Positions 1 to 10,055 of a stretch of 64,000 nucleotides of DNA are shown piece by piece. The stretch spans positions 1,763,580-1,827,579 of the forward strand of contig CAJHNH020008455.1 in the NCBI GenBank assembly GCA_905116865.2. The letters are read 5' to 3'. The stretch's first letter is position 1. Each line of letters begins with the position of its first letter. A model generated the notes under the pieces. It did not search any database. It was not told where the DNA came from and worked only from the letters and a program-made list of their open reading frames with translations. This DNA comes from Candidula unifasciata (taxonomy: Eukaryota > Mollusca > Gastropoda > Stylommatophora > Geomitridae). A program made the position numbers and the translations under genes.

Positions 1-444
1 CTGCTCTGTTCCAAGCGTGCTGGTGTTACTTTTTCTGTGGTCAACAATGCAGGCAGAGTAAGAGATCATAATGCATGTTCAAAACATGGTCTTCGAAATA
101 CTGCCAAGGCTTTATTCTAAGGAGAGGAGGAACTTCATCCCTGGCCTTAACTTTCTGAGTCCCAAGGAACGCATCATACGTTCATAGGTTCCTACCTAGA
201 GGCCCAATGAACGCAAGATGTGCAGATTTTACATCTCTTTTGACTACCTCTTGGGCCTCTGATGCTAAAACCCCTGGGACTCAGAGAGTTAATTGAGACT
301 TCTTTACGTGGGCGGGTCTTGCTAGTCACACTCACCATCGCCATGGGCTCTGAGTCTGATGGCTCCTCCTTGCACAATTAAACACTTATCGTCTGGAAAC
401 AACAACAACATAACAGAAGAAGACTAATACTGCAGCCAGTCATA

Positions 445-612
445 GTTCATTAAAGAGCAACCCCTGAGATGGTTTGGTCATCTGATGAGTAAGCTCTTGT
501 GATAGCTGCCACAAAAAGCTGCACTAAATCAAGATAATTAACATAGAGAAAAGGGAAGACAGCACAAATAATGGAATGACAGCATTAAAAACAACCTGAA
601 GGACTGGTGAAA
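445..612 (+). mobile_element. LINE reverse-transcriptase C-terminal fragment
   Basis: Plus-strand translation gives LRWFGHLMSKL followed, after stops, by WNDSIKNNLKDW. The WFGH...RW.DSIK..L pattern is the usual tail of molluscan LINE open reading frames. It is broken by stop codons and is 5' truncated. Confidence 0.5.
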
Positions 613-619
613 CCCCCAA

Positions 620-1300
620 ACTGACTATTTTACTCACAATTTTGGAATTGTAACTTTTTTTTTTAAACATCACATGAAAGTTTATTAATTTCTGCACAAA
701 AAACTATATTTCTTGTTAAATTCAATTGGAAAGTAATTTCAATTAATTTATTTCATTTTCATGGCAGTGCAACTGTTTATTTAGCAGTGCAACTTTTTTT
801 TTTTTAACCTAACTATATATGCAACATTTTCAAACTGCCATAATTGGGTTATTTATCAACCTGTTTGATATTTTTTCAACCATTTTTTATAAATGGCAGA
901 CTTTTGGTAGTCTTATCCAAATTATAAGTGACATGAAAGAATGAAGATCAGCTTATTCAGCACAGCTTATCCGCCCCCCTCCCCCCCCCCCTTTTTTTTT
1001 TCTCTTTTCAAAACTTTGACGAAGTAACTGCAGAAAGAGAAGTAGTAGTAACAGCTGGAGGAGAAAATGAAGGGAAGGAGAAAGTGGAAGAAATACCTGA
1101 GTCATGAGGCATTAACTCCTACATGGTGAGAAACAGATGCTGAATTTAGAAACTCACTGAGATAAATTAACTGTACATTTGGTTTGGTTCTTTATCATGA
1201 GATGTTCAAGGTTTCATGATCTTTCCTAATTATAAAATTTTAAAGCTAAAAGTGGGCTTGTTTCCATGGAAATAAATGCACTGTTATTAAGAATTGAAAA
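620..1300. other. No gene seen; AT-rich intron with C/T tract
   Basis: Nothing recognisable apart from a poly-C/poly-T tract at about 969-1001. It belongs to the intron upstream of gene 1 exon a. Confidence 0.4.
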
Positions 1301-1304
1301 AAAT

Positions 1305-1596
1305 GCCCTGTGTAGGTTCCAGAACTGCATGATGGGGGAAAACAAGAATGGACCCACTCCCTGCCCAATAAGCATGTCATAGGAGTCTACTAATTGGGGG
1401 GGGGGGGGGGGGCATCTTTCCAAGTCAGAGTACATCTACCTGAGAGGCAAGGAACCAAGAGTCTGCATACAGATAAACCAGATATTTGAAACAGACTTGT
1501 CTGCAACACACAGGTTCTGGAACAAGACCAAAGTCCAAAGGTAGACAAACACCCGGAACTGTCCGCCAGAATTTATCGCAGGTGAAGAAGAAGAAT
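1305..1596 (+). repeat. REP-C copy (full length, 17-G tract)
   Basis: This is a member of the 290-bp dispersed family. Shared landmarks are GGTTCC..GGCCCCAT-like start, AACAAGAATGGACCCACT, GAGTC(G)ACTAATTGGGG, CAAGGAACCAACAGTCTGCA, GTCCAGAAGTGGAC, CCAGAACTTTCC and a tail of GAA units. In this copy the AATTGGGG site has grown to 17 G (1396-1412). Confidence 0.75.
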
Positions 1597-1702
1597 AAAA
1601 ATGCTAAAATATTTAAGCACATAATGTGTTGATTTATAACTAATTTAAGTATCCTGTGGTACCAAAAGAGTTAAACTCTTACAAACTTTGTTTTCTTTTT
1701 AG

Positions 1703-1785
1703 ACATTAGGATACAGTGAGTCTAACAAAGGTACATATGTTGGTATCGTGGCCTCTTCTGTATTTGCTGGGAGAATTGTAGGAAG
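1703..1785 (+). CDS. Gene 1 exon a: MFS transporter, TM2
   Basis: The 83-nt exon follows a pyrimidine-rich acceptor (ttttctttttag) and ends at AG|gtatgt. It reads in phase 0 and leaves 2 nt for the next exon. It encodes TLGYSES followed by YVGIVASSVFAGRIVG, a glycine- and alanine-rich helix matching TM2 of ZIF1-like MFS proteins, where LGF/YSE followed by a GY/VG helix is usual. This is the most 5' exon of the gene in the window. The preceding exon with TM1 must lie upstream. Confidence 0.85.
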
Positions 1786-1794
1786 GTATGTCAT

Positions 1795-2036
1795 CACTAT
1801 TATCCTCTTGTGCATTATATGTCACATGGAGCTCGCAGTCTGTTCCTTCTTTCCATTCTATCCTTTGCAGTCCCATCAGTATCATGGATAAAATCTAGTC
1901 CAGCACCTTTCGCCTCTCTTATCGAACTTCATTTTGGGGTTTCTTTTGGATGTCCTTGCTTTCTCAATCCTTTTATTTCCTATTTTAATGCCTGTTTTGG
2001 TGATACTACGCTGGAAGTTATGTATCATTTATAAAA
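1795..2036 (-). mobile_element. LINE 3'-tail fragment (family E)
   Basis: It matches, with substitutions, fragments at 7150-7385, 21367-21545, 34735-35225 and 59330-59545: CATCATCAT...ATATGTCACATGG.GCTC.CAGTCTGTTC and later TTGGATGTCCTTGCTTTCTC. The antisense reading resembles the C-terminal end of a LINE ORF (..DDI.VIAQDR..WRN.L.A). Confidence 0.55.
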
Positions 2037-2139
2037 AGTGATATAATGGTTGTATAACTGTAAATCCATCTTCTTAAATGCCAAAATTGGTGTGGCTTTT
2101 CCCAGAAAAATTCTAGTGCTCTATGCAGTATTATTTGTG

Positions 2140-2240
2140 CAACTGCTGATTTGTTCTAACTGGTGTTCTCCTTGACAATGAACTGTAATTCTAGTGTTGC
2201 TTTGAGCTGGGGTACAAGGAGCCCACAGCACCTAGGTGAC
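2140..2240. repeat. Short dispersed repeat, shared with 16165-16285
   Basis: GCAACTGCTGATTTGTTCTA and AATGAACTGTAATTCTAGTG recur in slightly changed form at 16175 and 16215. Nature unknown. Confidence 0.4.
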
Positions 2241-2353
2241 AGGGTCTAGGGAGGTGGCAGCTAGCACTTGTTGCTAGGTCCTAACTAGAGGACAATTTTG
2301 GTGAGGCTTTGTTTACTGGAGCCTACAACCTAAAATGAGAGGTACATAAGACT

Positions 2354-2447
2354 TTGTTCCTTGAGGACAGGTAGATGAGAGATGTGTATATGTTTGTACA
2401 GTTCCTTGAGGACAGGTAGATGAGAGATGTGTATATGTTTGTACATT
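2354..2447. repeat. Tandem duplication, about 57 bp x 2
   Basis: GTTCCTTGAGGACAGGTAGA through TGTATATGTTTGTACA occurs twice in succession, nearly identical, directly beside a REP-C copy. Confidence 0.8.
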
Positions 2448-2449
2448 TT

Positions 2450-2782
2450 CTTCTTTCTTCTTTTTCTTCTTTGCATTCACCAGCTGTAAATCTGGTTAAA
2501 AGTTCTGGTTGTTCATCCACTTCTGGTCTTTAGTCTTGTTCCAGAACCTGAGTGTTGCGTGCACATCTCTTTTACAGATTTGACTTATGCGAACTGTTGG
2601 TTCCTTACCTCTTAGAGATGCACTCTGACTTCGAAGGATACCCTGAATAGTCGACTCCTACAAAATACTTTTTCGGGAGGCAGTGGGTCTGCTCTTGTTT
2701 TCCCTACAGTGGGGCTCCAAAACCTATACTGGAACCCCAGAATCCACATTGGGACCCCAGAACCCACATTGGGAGAACATGT
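2450..2782 (-). repeat. REP-C copy (reverse orientation)
   Basis: It starts with a (TTC)n-rich tail and CACCAGCTGTAAATC, then GTTCTGGTTGTTCATCCACT, and runs to GTGGGTCTGCTCTTGTTTTC and GGGGCTCCAAAACC. The last 60 nt contain a small extra duplication of GGAACCCCAGAA/GGGACCCCAGAA. Confidence 0.72.
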
Positions 2783-2884
2783 TTGCGCTGAAGTTTAGAA
2801 TAACCAGACAAGCGCTATCGACCAAGTCCATGAAGAGGTTTACCACTTAACACCTAACTGGCACATAGCATCTATGGAAATATC

Positions 2885-4090
2885 TCCAGATATCACACCA
2901 TTGATGGAAATGTCTTCAGTTATCAGACCATCAGTGGAAATGTCTGCAGAGACAACATCTGTGGAAATGTCTGCAGAGGCAACATCAGTGGAAATGTCTG
3001 CAGAGACAACATCTGTGGAAATGTCTACAGAGACAACATCTGTGGAAATGTCTGCAGAGACAACATCTGTGGAAATGTATGCAGAGACAACATCTGTGGA
3101 AATGTATGCAGAGACAACATCTGTGGAAATGTCTGCAGAGACAACATCTGTGGAAATGTCTGCAGAGACAACATCTGTGGAAAGTCTGCAGAGACAACAT
3201 CTGTGGAAATGTCTGCAGAGACAACATCTGTGGAAATGTCTGCAGAGACAACTGTATAAATGTCTGCAGAGACAACATCTATGGAAATGTCTGCAGCGAC
3301 AACATCTGTAGAAATCTCTGCAGAGACAACATCTGTAGAAATGTCTGCAGAGACAACATATATGGAAATGTCTGCAGCGACAACATCTGTGGAAATCTCT
3401 GCAGAGACAACATCTGTGAAAATGTCTGCAGAGACAATATCTGTGAAAATGTCTGCAGGGACAACCGTGGAAATGTCTGCAGTGACAACATCTGTGAAAA
3501 TGTCTGCAGAGACAACATCTGTGGAAATGTCTACAGAGACAACATCTGTGGAAATGTCTGCAGAGACAACATCTGTGGAAATGTCTGCAGAGACAACATC
3601 TGTGGAAATGTCTGCAGAGACAACTGTGGAAATGTCTGCAGAGACAACCGTGGAAATGTCTGCAGAGACAACCGTGGAAATGTCTGCAGAGACAACAGTG
3701 GGAATGTCTGCAGAGACAACCATGGAAATGTCTGCAGTGACAACATCTGTGGAAATGTCTGCAGTGACAACATCTGTGGAAATGTCTGCAGAGACAACAT
3801 CTATGGAAATGTTTGCAGAGACCACTGTGGAAATGTCTGCAGAGACAGTATATGTGGAAATGTCTGCAGCGACAACATCTGTGGAAATGTCTGCAGCGAC
3901 AACATCTGTGGAAATGTCTGCAGCGACAACATCTGTGGAAATGTCTGCAGAGTCAACATCTGTGGAAATTTCTGCAGCGACATCTGTGGAAATTTCTGCA
4001 GACACAGCAGCTATGGAAATGTCTGCGAGGATCAGATCATCTTTGGAAATGTCTACGGAGATGTGAGCATTTATGGAAATGTCTGCACTG
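2885..4090. repeat. 27-bp minisatellite (about 45 units, with 24-bp variants)
   Basis: The unit is ATGTCTGCAGAGACAACATC plus TGTGGAA. Units of 24 bp (lacking ATC) are common at 3460-3740. The unit contains no stop in several frames, so long artefactual ORFs appear on both strands. The array sits in the gene 1 intron between exons a and b and ends about 60 nt before the exon b acceptor. Confidence 0.92.
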
Positions 4091-4147
4091 CAGTTATGAT
4101 CATCTGTAATAAACTGAACTAATACTGCTGTGATTGTCTTCTTTCAG

Positions 4148-4299
4148 TATTTTCTGGGGATGGCTGGCAGATCGCCAGGGCCGCAAGCTTGTTCTACTTA
4201 TTACAATTGCCTTTAATGGAATTTTTGCCGGACTGTTTGGATTTGCAGACAATCTGATCATGGCTGTTGTTTTTCGCTTCTTGTGTGGTGCTGTTAATG
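4148..4299 (+). CDS. Gene 1 exon b: MFS motif A, TM3-TM4
   Basis: The 152-nt exon lies between ttctttcag and AATG|gtaagt. Spliced to exon a it gives SIFWGWLADRQGRK, the MFS motif A (G-x-L-A-D-x-x-G-R-K), which gates the TM2-TM3 loop in this superfamily. TM3 follows (LVLLITIAFNGIFAGLFGF), then TM4 with RFLCGAVNG, the arginine-containing helix typical of MFS TM4. The last 17 nt plus the donor are the seed of the 38-bp array that follows at once (see findings). An upstream 27-bp minisatellite ends only about 60 nt before the acceptor. Confidence 0.93.
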
Positions 4300-5395
4300 G
4301 TAAGTTGTCTTTGGTTATTTATGTGGGTCTGTTTAATGGTAAGTTGTCTTTGGATATTTGTGTGGGGCTGTTAATGGTAAGTTGTCTTTGGTTATTTGTG
4401 TGGGGCTGTTAATGGTATAAGTTGTCTTTGGATATTTGTGTGGGGCTGTTAATGGTAAGTTGTCTTTGGTTATTTGTGTGGAGCTGTTAATTTATGTGGG
4501 GCTGTTAATAGTTGTCTTTGGTTAATTGTGTGGGGCTGTTAATGGTAAGTTGTCTTTGGTTAATTGTGTGGGGCTGTTAATGGTAAGTTGTCTTTGGTTA
4601 ATTGTGTGGGGCTGTTAATGGTAAGTTGTCTTTGGATATTTATGTGGGGCTGTTAATGGTAAGTTGTCTTTGGTTATTTTTGTGGGGCTGTTAATGGTAA
4701 GTTGTCTTTGGTTATTTATGTGGGGCTGTTAATGGTAAGTTGTCTTTGGTTAATTGTGTGGGGCTGTTAATGGTAAGTTGTCTTTGGTTAATTGTGTGGG
4801 GCTGTTAATGGTAAGTTGTCTTTGGTTATTTTTGTGGGGCTGTTAATGGTAAGTTGTCTTTGGTTATTTATGTGGGGCTGTTAATGGTAAGTTGTCTTTG
4901 GTTATTTATGTGGGGCTGTTAATGGTAAGTTGTCTTTGGTTATTTATGTGGGGCTGTTAATGGTAAGTTGTCTTTGGTTAATTGTGTGGGGCTGTTAATG
5001 GTAAGTTGTCTTTGGTTAATTGTGTGGGGCTGTTAATGGTAAGTTGTCTTTGGATATTTATGTAGGGCTGTTACTGGTAAGTTGCCTTTGGTTATTTTTG
5101 TGGGGCTGTTAATGGTAAGTTGTCTTTGGTTATTTGTGTGGGGCTGTTTATGGTAAGTTGTCTTTGGTTAATTGTGTGGGGCTGTTAATGGTAAGTTGTC
5201 TTTGGTTATTTGTGTGGAGCTGTTAATTGTATAAGTTGTCTTTGGTTATTTGTGTGGTGCTGTTAATGGTAAGTTGTCTTTGGTTATTTGTGTGGGGCTG
5301 TTAATGGTAAGTTGTCTTTAAATTTGTGTGTAGTGCTGTTAATGGTAAATCATCTTCAAATTTGTGTGTGATGCTGTTAGCAGTAAACTATCGTT
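4283..5395 (+). repeat. 38-bp minisatellite made of duplicated 5' splice sites
   Basis: The unit is GTGTGGGGCTGTTAATG + GTAAGTTGTCTTTGGTTATTT. Its first 17 nt differ by one base from the last 17 nt of gene 1 exon b, and the rest is the start of the intron, including the consensus donor GTAAGT. About 28 units follow head to tail. The last two units (5320-5390) are diverged and lose the donor. Confidence 0.93.
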
Positions 5396-5399
5396 AAGA

Positions 5400-6010
5400 A
5401 GGCAGAGGTATATGGAGAGAACAGATGCTGAAAAGTTTGACATCATGGCATGGAGTATCATCTGCATGAGAGTTGACTGAAAGTACACAAGATGATCTGT
5501 TGTCTCAAATCATTTTAAAGGTAAAGATTGGGTGGTCATCTTTTTGACAGAATGTGTTTATTTCTTTCATAAATTTGAACTTAAAAATAGGGGTTGTTGT
5601 GTACATGGTAGCGTCTTATTTGTGACAGAAATACAATATGTAAAATATCCTCTTTTCATAACCCTGGCAAGACATGTCCCTTCTTTTTTCACCTGGTTTT
5701 ACAGTATTTAATGCCATCTATTCTACAGAGGCACCAGTTAATGAATGTTTGTAGTTTATTAGAAACTGTTTTAGTTTTTATCTATGTTCTGTGGCCTAGA
5801 GTTAGTGAAATCATTTCACAAGGCTAGACATTTACCTGGGTTCAATTCGGAAGTGGGTAGTTTAGGAGAAGACGGTTCTCATGACTTGCAGACAGTGGTA
5901 CAAAAGTCTCACCGTGAAATAGAGTAGTACCTCACCAGTTTTCTCGTGGATAGCTGTGTATGAATGGCATCAAACCTCCATTGTAAAATCAATACAGTTT
6001 TATTATCATT
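5400..6010. other. Intron sequence, nothing recognised
   Basis: Moderately AT-rich single-copy-looking intron sequence. No exon, RNA gene or repeat family member seen. Confidence 0.4.
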
Positions 6011-6012
6011 TC

Positions 6013-6260
6013 TTCTTCTCCTTTTGGCATTCACTGGCTGTAAATTCCGGGGGAAAGTTCTGGTTGTTTGTCCACTCATAAATTTTGGTTTTGAATGCAG
6101 AACTTGAATTTTCCATGCACATCCATTTTACAGATCTGGCGTATTTGTATGTAGACTGTTGGCTCCTTGCCTCCCCAGGCAGATGCTCTCTGGCTTTAAA
6201 GAAAGCTTCCCAGTTAGTTGCCTCCTATGACATTGTTGTTCCTGTTCTTTGTTCTTCTAT
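6013..6260 (-). repeat. REP-C copy, diverged
   Basis: TTCTTCTTCTCCTTTTGGCA, then TCACTGGCTGTAAATTCCGG, AGTTCTGGTTGTTTGTCCAC and TGTTGGCTCCTTGCCTCCCC match the family. Truncated at the far end. Confidence 0.68.
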
Positions 6261-6299
6261 AGCCTCGGATCAAAGAGAGGGATTATTATTATTTATATA

Positions 6300-6880
6300 C
6301 ACTTTTTCACCAAGTTTCTTTCAGGCAGACCGTGATGAGAGTGACGTTCTGCAAAGGACCTGCTACACGATGATTATGATAATTCACTTTTTCACAGCAC
6401 TAGAAGACTGTGATTAAGAACTAACTAGGAAAGGAAAGTCCAAATTTTGAGAGCATGCATTTTCCCTGTTGAAACATATGGATATGCATAATGGACTGTC
6501 TTGCAGACCTTAATTAAAATGTAGGAGCTTTTGAGCTGAGGTTCTATAGAAGGATTCTCATAATCCCTGGACAAAGAGAATAAGAAATATTGGCATCCTG
6601 AAAAATCGGAAAATCAAGAAAGATTGGCTAGTAACTAGCATCTTCTCTTTTTAACTGAAATATTTTGGCCATATCAAGCGTCACATGGCTTTGGAAAACA
6701 AAAAGCAGAAGGCATGGTACCAGGAAAGAGGGGCAGGGGCCGACCAACACTAATATGTGCACAGGATAGAGTGACACCTTGAGTAGGAAAGTGCACGAGT
6801 CAGGAGAGCTGGCAAGAGACAGAGTTTCTTTCATGCAGACCGTGATGATTACATCGTTCCGCAAAGGGCCTGCTATATGA
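6300..6880 (+). mobile_element. LINE C-terminal fragment (family D)
   Basis: Plus-strand frames read KYFGHIKRHMALENK, then KAWYQE.GAG, and later FFHADRDD, matching the tail of LINE ORFs (YFGH.KRH..LE..I..G.VPG.RGRGRP). Several frameshifts. A short 3' end copy at 6325-6420 precedes it. Related fragments lie at 57905-58245 and 18855-19290. Confidence 0.6.
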
Positions 6881-6881
6881 T

Positions 6882-6950
6882 AGTAAAGGGCCTTTTACCA
6901 CGCCTTTCAGGCGTATTGGGTATATAGGGCTAGACCTATATTTTGCTTTA
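6882..6950 (-). repeat. SINE-A 3'-end fragment
   Basis: CACGCCTTTCAGGCGTATTG and AGGGCTAGACCTATATTTT are the tail landmarks of SINE-A in reverse orientation. Head missing. Confidence 0.6.
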
Positions 6951-7020
6951 TGATGATAAATTTTGTTAACAAGCTTTATGTTTTTCTGATGTAACCAAAT
7001 ACCTTATTAAATCTTCATAG

Positions 7021-7143
7021 GCACGGTCGGCACGGCCAAAACTATCCTGTATGATATATCAGATAACTCCAATCAAGCACTGAGCATGTCTATGTTGTCC
7101 GTATCCTGGGGAATGGGAATGATTGTTGGCCCAACTGTTGGAG
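7021..7143 (+). CDS. Gene 1 exon c: MFS TM4-TM5 loop and TM5
   Basis: The 123-nt exon follows aatcttcatag and ends GGAG|gtaagt. It encodes GTVGTAKTILYDISDNSNQA, then the helix SMLSVSWGMGMIVGPTVGG. The ending GxxxGPxxGG is the conserved TM5 signature (motif C-like) of drug/H+ antiporter-type MFS proteins and is near-identical in character to ZIF1-like proteins (SWGIGLIIGPALGG-type). Phase is 1 in, 1 out. The donor is directly followed by a degenerate LINE tail (7150-7385). Confidence 0.92.
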
Positions 7144-7149
7144 GTAAGT

Positions 7150-7385
7150 TTATTCGACACCATCATCATTGTCTTTATTATGGCATTGTATGTCACTCAG
7201 GGCTCACAGTCTGCTCGTTCATTCCATTCTTCTCTGAGCAACCCCTTCGATATCTTGGATGGAATCCAGTCCAGCACTTTTGGCCTCTTTTATCAGCGTT
7301 TTTCTCCCCTGTTGTTCTTCTGTCTGTATTTGTATTTTCCTCACCTATCAACACTCTAACAATATATAACAGTGACTCTATAATC
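7150..7385 (-). mobile_element. LINE 3'-tail fragment (family E)
   Basis: CACCATCATCATTGTCTTTA, TGTATGTCACTCAGGGCTCA and GGATGGAATCCAGTCCAGCA match the copies at 1795 and 34735. It begins within 10 nt of the exon c donor. Confidence 0.55.
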
Positions 7386-7498
7386 TAAAGTAAATGTCAT
7401 AATGTAACTGACCACATAGATAAAAACAAAAACAATTACTTATAAACTACAAACATTCATTAACTGGGTGCCTTTGCAGAATAGAGGGAATTAAATGG

Positions 7499-7795
7499 TT
7501 TCTTCTTCTTCTTCACATTCACCAGCTGTAAACTCCAGTGGAAAGTTCTGGTTATTCGTCTGCTTCTGGACTGCAGTCCTGTTTCAGAACCTGAGTGTTG
7601 CGTGTGCACCCGTTTGACAGATCTGACTCATTTGTATGCACACTGTTGGTTCCTTGCCTCTCAGGCAGATGCACTCCGACTTCGAAAGAAGCTGCCAATT
7701 AGTTGACTCTTACGGCATGCTTTTGAGTAGGCAGTGGGTCTATTCTTGTTTTCTCTATAAGAAGGCCCTGTAACCCACACGGGGATGATGGTTTG
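7499..7795 (-). repeat. REP-C copy
   Basis: It runs from (TTC)n CACATTCACCAGCTGTAAAC through GTGGAAAGTTCTGGTTATTC, CTGTTTCAGAACCTGAGTGT, TGGTTCCTTGCCTCTCAGGC to CTATAAGAAGGCCCTG. Confidence 0.75.
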
Positions 7796-8084
7796 ATAGA
7801 ATCGCTAATGTAGAGATTTGGGAGAGAACTAACAGGTTCCAATGGACCAGGAGGTGAAGAAGACGCAGCACATTTTGATTTAAGCAAATCCTAAATTAGC
7901 TGCCTTCTCTGAGCTGCTTTTTGAGAGGTAGTAGTTCAATTATCTCTCTCTAAAATAGAACTCCAAACCGCACGTGGAAACTTTACTGTTGAAAGTCAAA
8001 GAAAGAATAACTAGAAAAAATAGAGCTGATGGTTATACTTCATGACTGCACCTACAGCCTCCACATGCCCTTACTTTTTAATGG

Positions 8085-8325
8085 TTAAAGGTTAAAGTCA
8101 AAAGAATCGACTTCATTGGACCAGGTTTACTCTCATGTGGCTTGGTCTCTGTCCTCAGAATAGCTGGCTGCCTCCCAGAATGCTGCACAGAGCACTCTGT
8201 AGCTGCTGTGACGATCCCCAGAGATTTCCGTAAAAATTGCACTAGTGAAATGAAGGGCACAGCCATGAAACGAACTCATGACCTTCAGAGCGCAAGGCAA
8301 ACAGCTTGACCAACCCCCGCCCTTA
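8085..8325 (-). repeat. tRNA-headed SINE, single copy here
   Basis: Read on the minus strand from 8325, GGTCAAGCTGTTTGCCTTGC resembles an RNA polymerase III A box region, and GGTCATGAGTTCGTTTC, about 10 nt later, a B box. No cloverleaf, so not a functional tRNA. No other member seen in the window. Confidence 0.45.
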
Positions 8326-8437
8326 CTTTTTCTGTTCTAGTAGTGTGTGTGGTATATTTCTCTTCACCCACCCTCAGTGCTCCCACAAGTTATTGCTTGT
8401 GTTTCTTTTTAAGTATAGTTTTTCCCTTTGTATCCAG

Positions 8438-8609
8438 GTGTGTTAGCTTCTCCGGCAGTGAAGTGGCCAGATGTTTTCAACAAGGATGGTCTATTTGGGC
8501 AGTACCCGTATCTCTTACCATCATTATTCCCATTTGTGAGCTGTTTTGTCATTTTCTTCGTTATCTTCTTCAAGTTTGATGAAACATTTGTTGTCAAGTC
8601 ATCAAAGAG
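8438..8609 (+). CDS. Gene 1 exon d: TM6 and start of central loop
   Basis: The 172-nt exon follows ttgtatccag and ends AAAGAG|gtaaga. It encodes VLASPAVKWPDVF, then LFGQYPYLLPSLFPF and TM6 (VSCFVIFFVIFFKFDETF). The phrase LASPA...YP...LF..FPY.LP is typical of the TM5-TM6 junction in ZIF1-like MFS proteins. Its 3' end and donor are present again in two degraded copies downstream in the same intron (8946-8996 and 10056-10160). Confidence 0.92.
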
Positions 8610-8661
8610 GTAAGATATGACAGTTTATGCTATAATTACATTTCTGTTGATTATCTTCTTC

Positions 8662-8945
8662 TCCCTATGTGGGTTGCTGGGCCCCATTGTGGGGAGAACA
8701 AGAATAGATTCACTACCTCCCCATCAAGCATGTCCTAAGAGTCAGTTAATTAGGAGTTCCCTTTAAGTCAGAGTACATCTGCCGTAGAGGCTAGGAACCA
8801 GCAGTGTGAAAACAAATAAGCCAGATCTGTAAAACTGATGTGCACGTAACATTTGGGTTCTGGTGTAAAGACTAAAGTCCAAAAGTGGACGAGAAGCTAG
8901 AACTTTCCGTTGGAGTTTACAGCCTGTTAATGTGAAGAAGAAGAT
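8662..8945 (+). repeat. REP-C copy inside the duplicated exon d region
   Basis: It runs from TATGTGGGTTGCTGGGCCCC through GAGTCAGTTAATTAGGAGTT, GGAACCAGCAGTGTGAAAAC to GAAGAAGAAG. It interrupts what looks like the second copy of the exon d end, ATTATCTTCTTC | TTCAAATTTGAGAAAACA. Confidence 0.72.
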
Positions 8946-8996
8946 TGTCTTCAAATTTGAGAAAACATTTGTTGTAAAGTCATCCCAGTGGTACCT
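8946..8996 (+). pseudogene. Degenerate copy of the exon d 3' end
   Basis: GTCTTCAAATTTGAGAAAAC then ATTTGTTGTAAAGTCATCCC matches the end of exon d (TTCAAGTTTGATGAAACATTTGTTGTCAAGTCATC). The donor position reads CAGTGGTACC here, so it cannot splice as the original does. Confidence 0.7.
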
Positions 8997-9177
8997 ATTT
9001 CTCCAGGTGAGGTACCTCTTTCCCCAAGTATCAGATAATCACATGTATAAAACGCACTTTGATTTTGTGACTGGAAGTTTGGGAAAAAAAATTATATGAT
9101 TACATAAAGTTATTGAACTCATGTTTTATTCATTAGTGAATTTGAAAAACTCATCATTGCCAAAACTCTCATCCATA

Positions 9178-9468
9178 TCTTCTTCTTCTTCACGTTCACC
9201 GGCTGAAAACTCTGGTGGAAAGTTCTGGTCGTTCGTTCATTTCTGGACTCTAGTTCTGTTTTAGAAACTGAGTGTTGCATGCACATCTGTTTTACAGGTC
9301 TAACTCATTTGCATGCAGACTGTTGGTTTCTTGTCTCTCAGGCAGATGTGCTCCAACTTTGAAGGAAGCTCCCAATTAGTCGACTCTTAAGACATGCTTT
9401 TGGGCAGGCATTGTGTCTATTCTTGATTTCCCCCACCATGGGGCCTTCGAAACCCACACAGGGATCTC
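9178..9468 (-). repeat. REP-C copy
   Basis: TTCTTCTTCTTCACGTTCAC, GGAAAGTTCTGGTCGTTCGT, GACTGTTGGTTTCTTGTCTC, AGTCGACTCTTAAGACATGC and CATGGGGCCTTCGAAACCCA follow the family order in reverse orientation. Confidence 0.75.
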
Positions 9469-9469
9469 A

Positions 9470-10036
9470 TCCATATGATAGTTCTTTAGCTTGTCCTTGT
9501 CTGTGTCTAATAGCAAATCACTCTCTTCATTTACTGCATCGTACTCCGTTCCTACTGTGGCATTTGAAATGCCATCTTGAATGTCTTGACGGTGATCTTA
9601 ATCTTCACATTATCCCAGTATCTTTTCACCCAGTTACAAACTTTTCCTGTAGCTGGTTTCTTCACACAACCTGCTGGTGTCAGATTATCCCCGGAAAACT
9701 TCATTCATTGGTTTCATTTGCCTCTCATGGCAACTTTGAAGGGTTTGTTAAGGCTGACATCAAGTTGTGGAATCTTAGTGGATACAGGAATTCCTAATGT
9801 AACAAGTGCGAAACAATGAGCACTAAGACAAGCTCAAAAACTATTTCAGCAAAAAAGAACTTTTAATTTTATAGTTCCCCCCCCCCCCCTCCCCTATTTT
9901 ATGTCACCCCTGAACCGGTATTCCCAAATGAGGCTGTGTATGAGATATTTTCTAACATCATTTGGTAAAAATCTGTAAGACGCACTCTATTTTTATACTC
10001 TATATATTTGGAAAATAAGTGCTCTTATACTTGGGA
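9470..10036. other. Intron sequence with C-tract, no gene recognised
   Basis: A 128-residue ORF (9411-9797) starts inside REP-C and shows no family features. A C-tract lies at about 9878-9894. Nothing else is supported. Confidence 0.4.
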
Positions 10037-10055
10037 ATACTGTCATGAAACTTTG

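Noticed and set aside
2874..4122. Long ORFs of 145-347 codons on both strands
   Set aside because: The 27-bp minisatellite unit lacks stops in several frames; open frames exist on both strands at once and none has splice or start support.
9411..9797. 128-codon ORF
   Set aside because: Begins within REP-C and shows no conserved motif, splice support or sensible composition.
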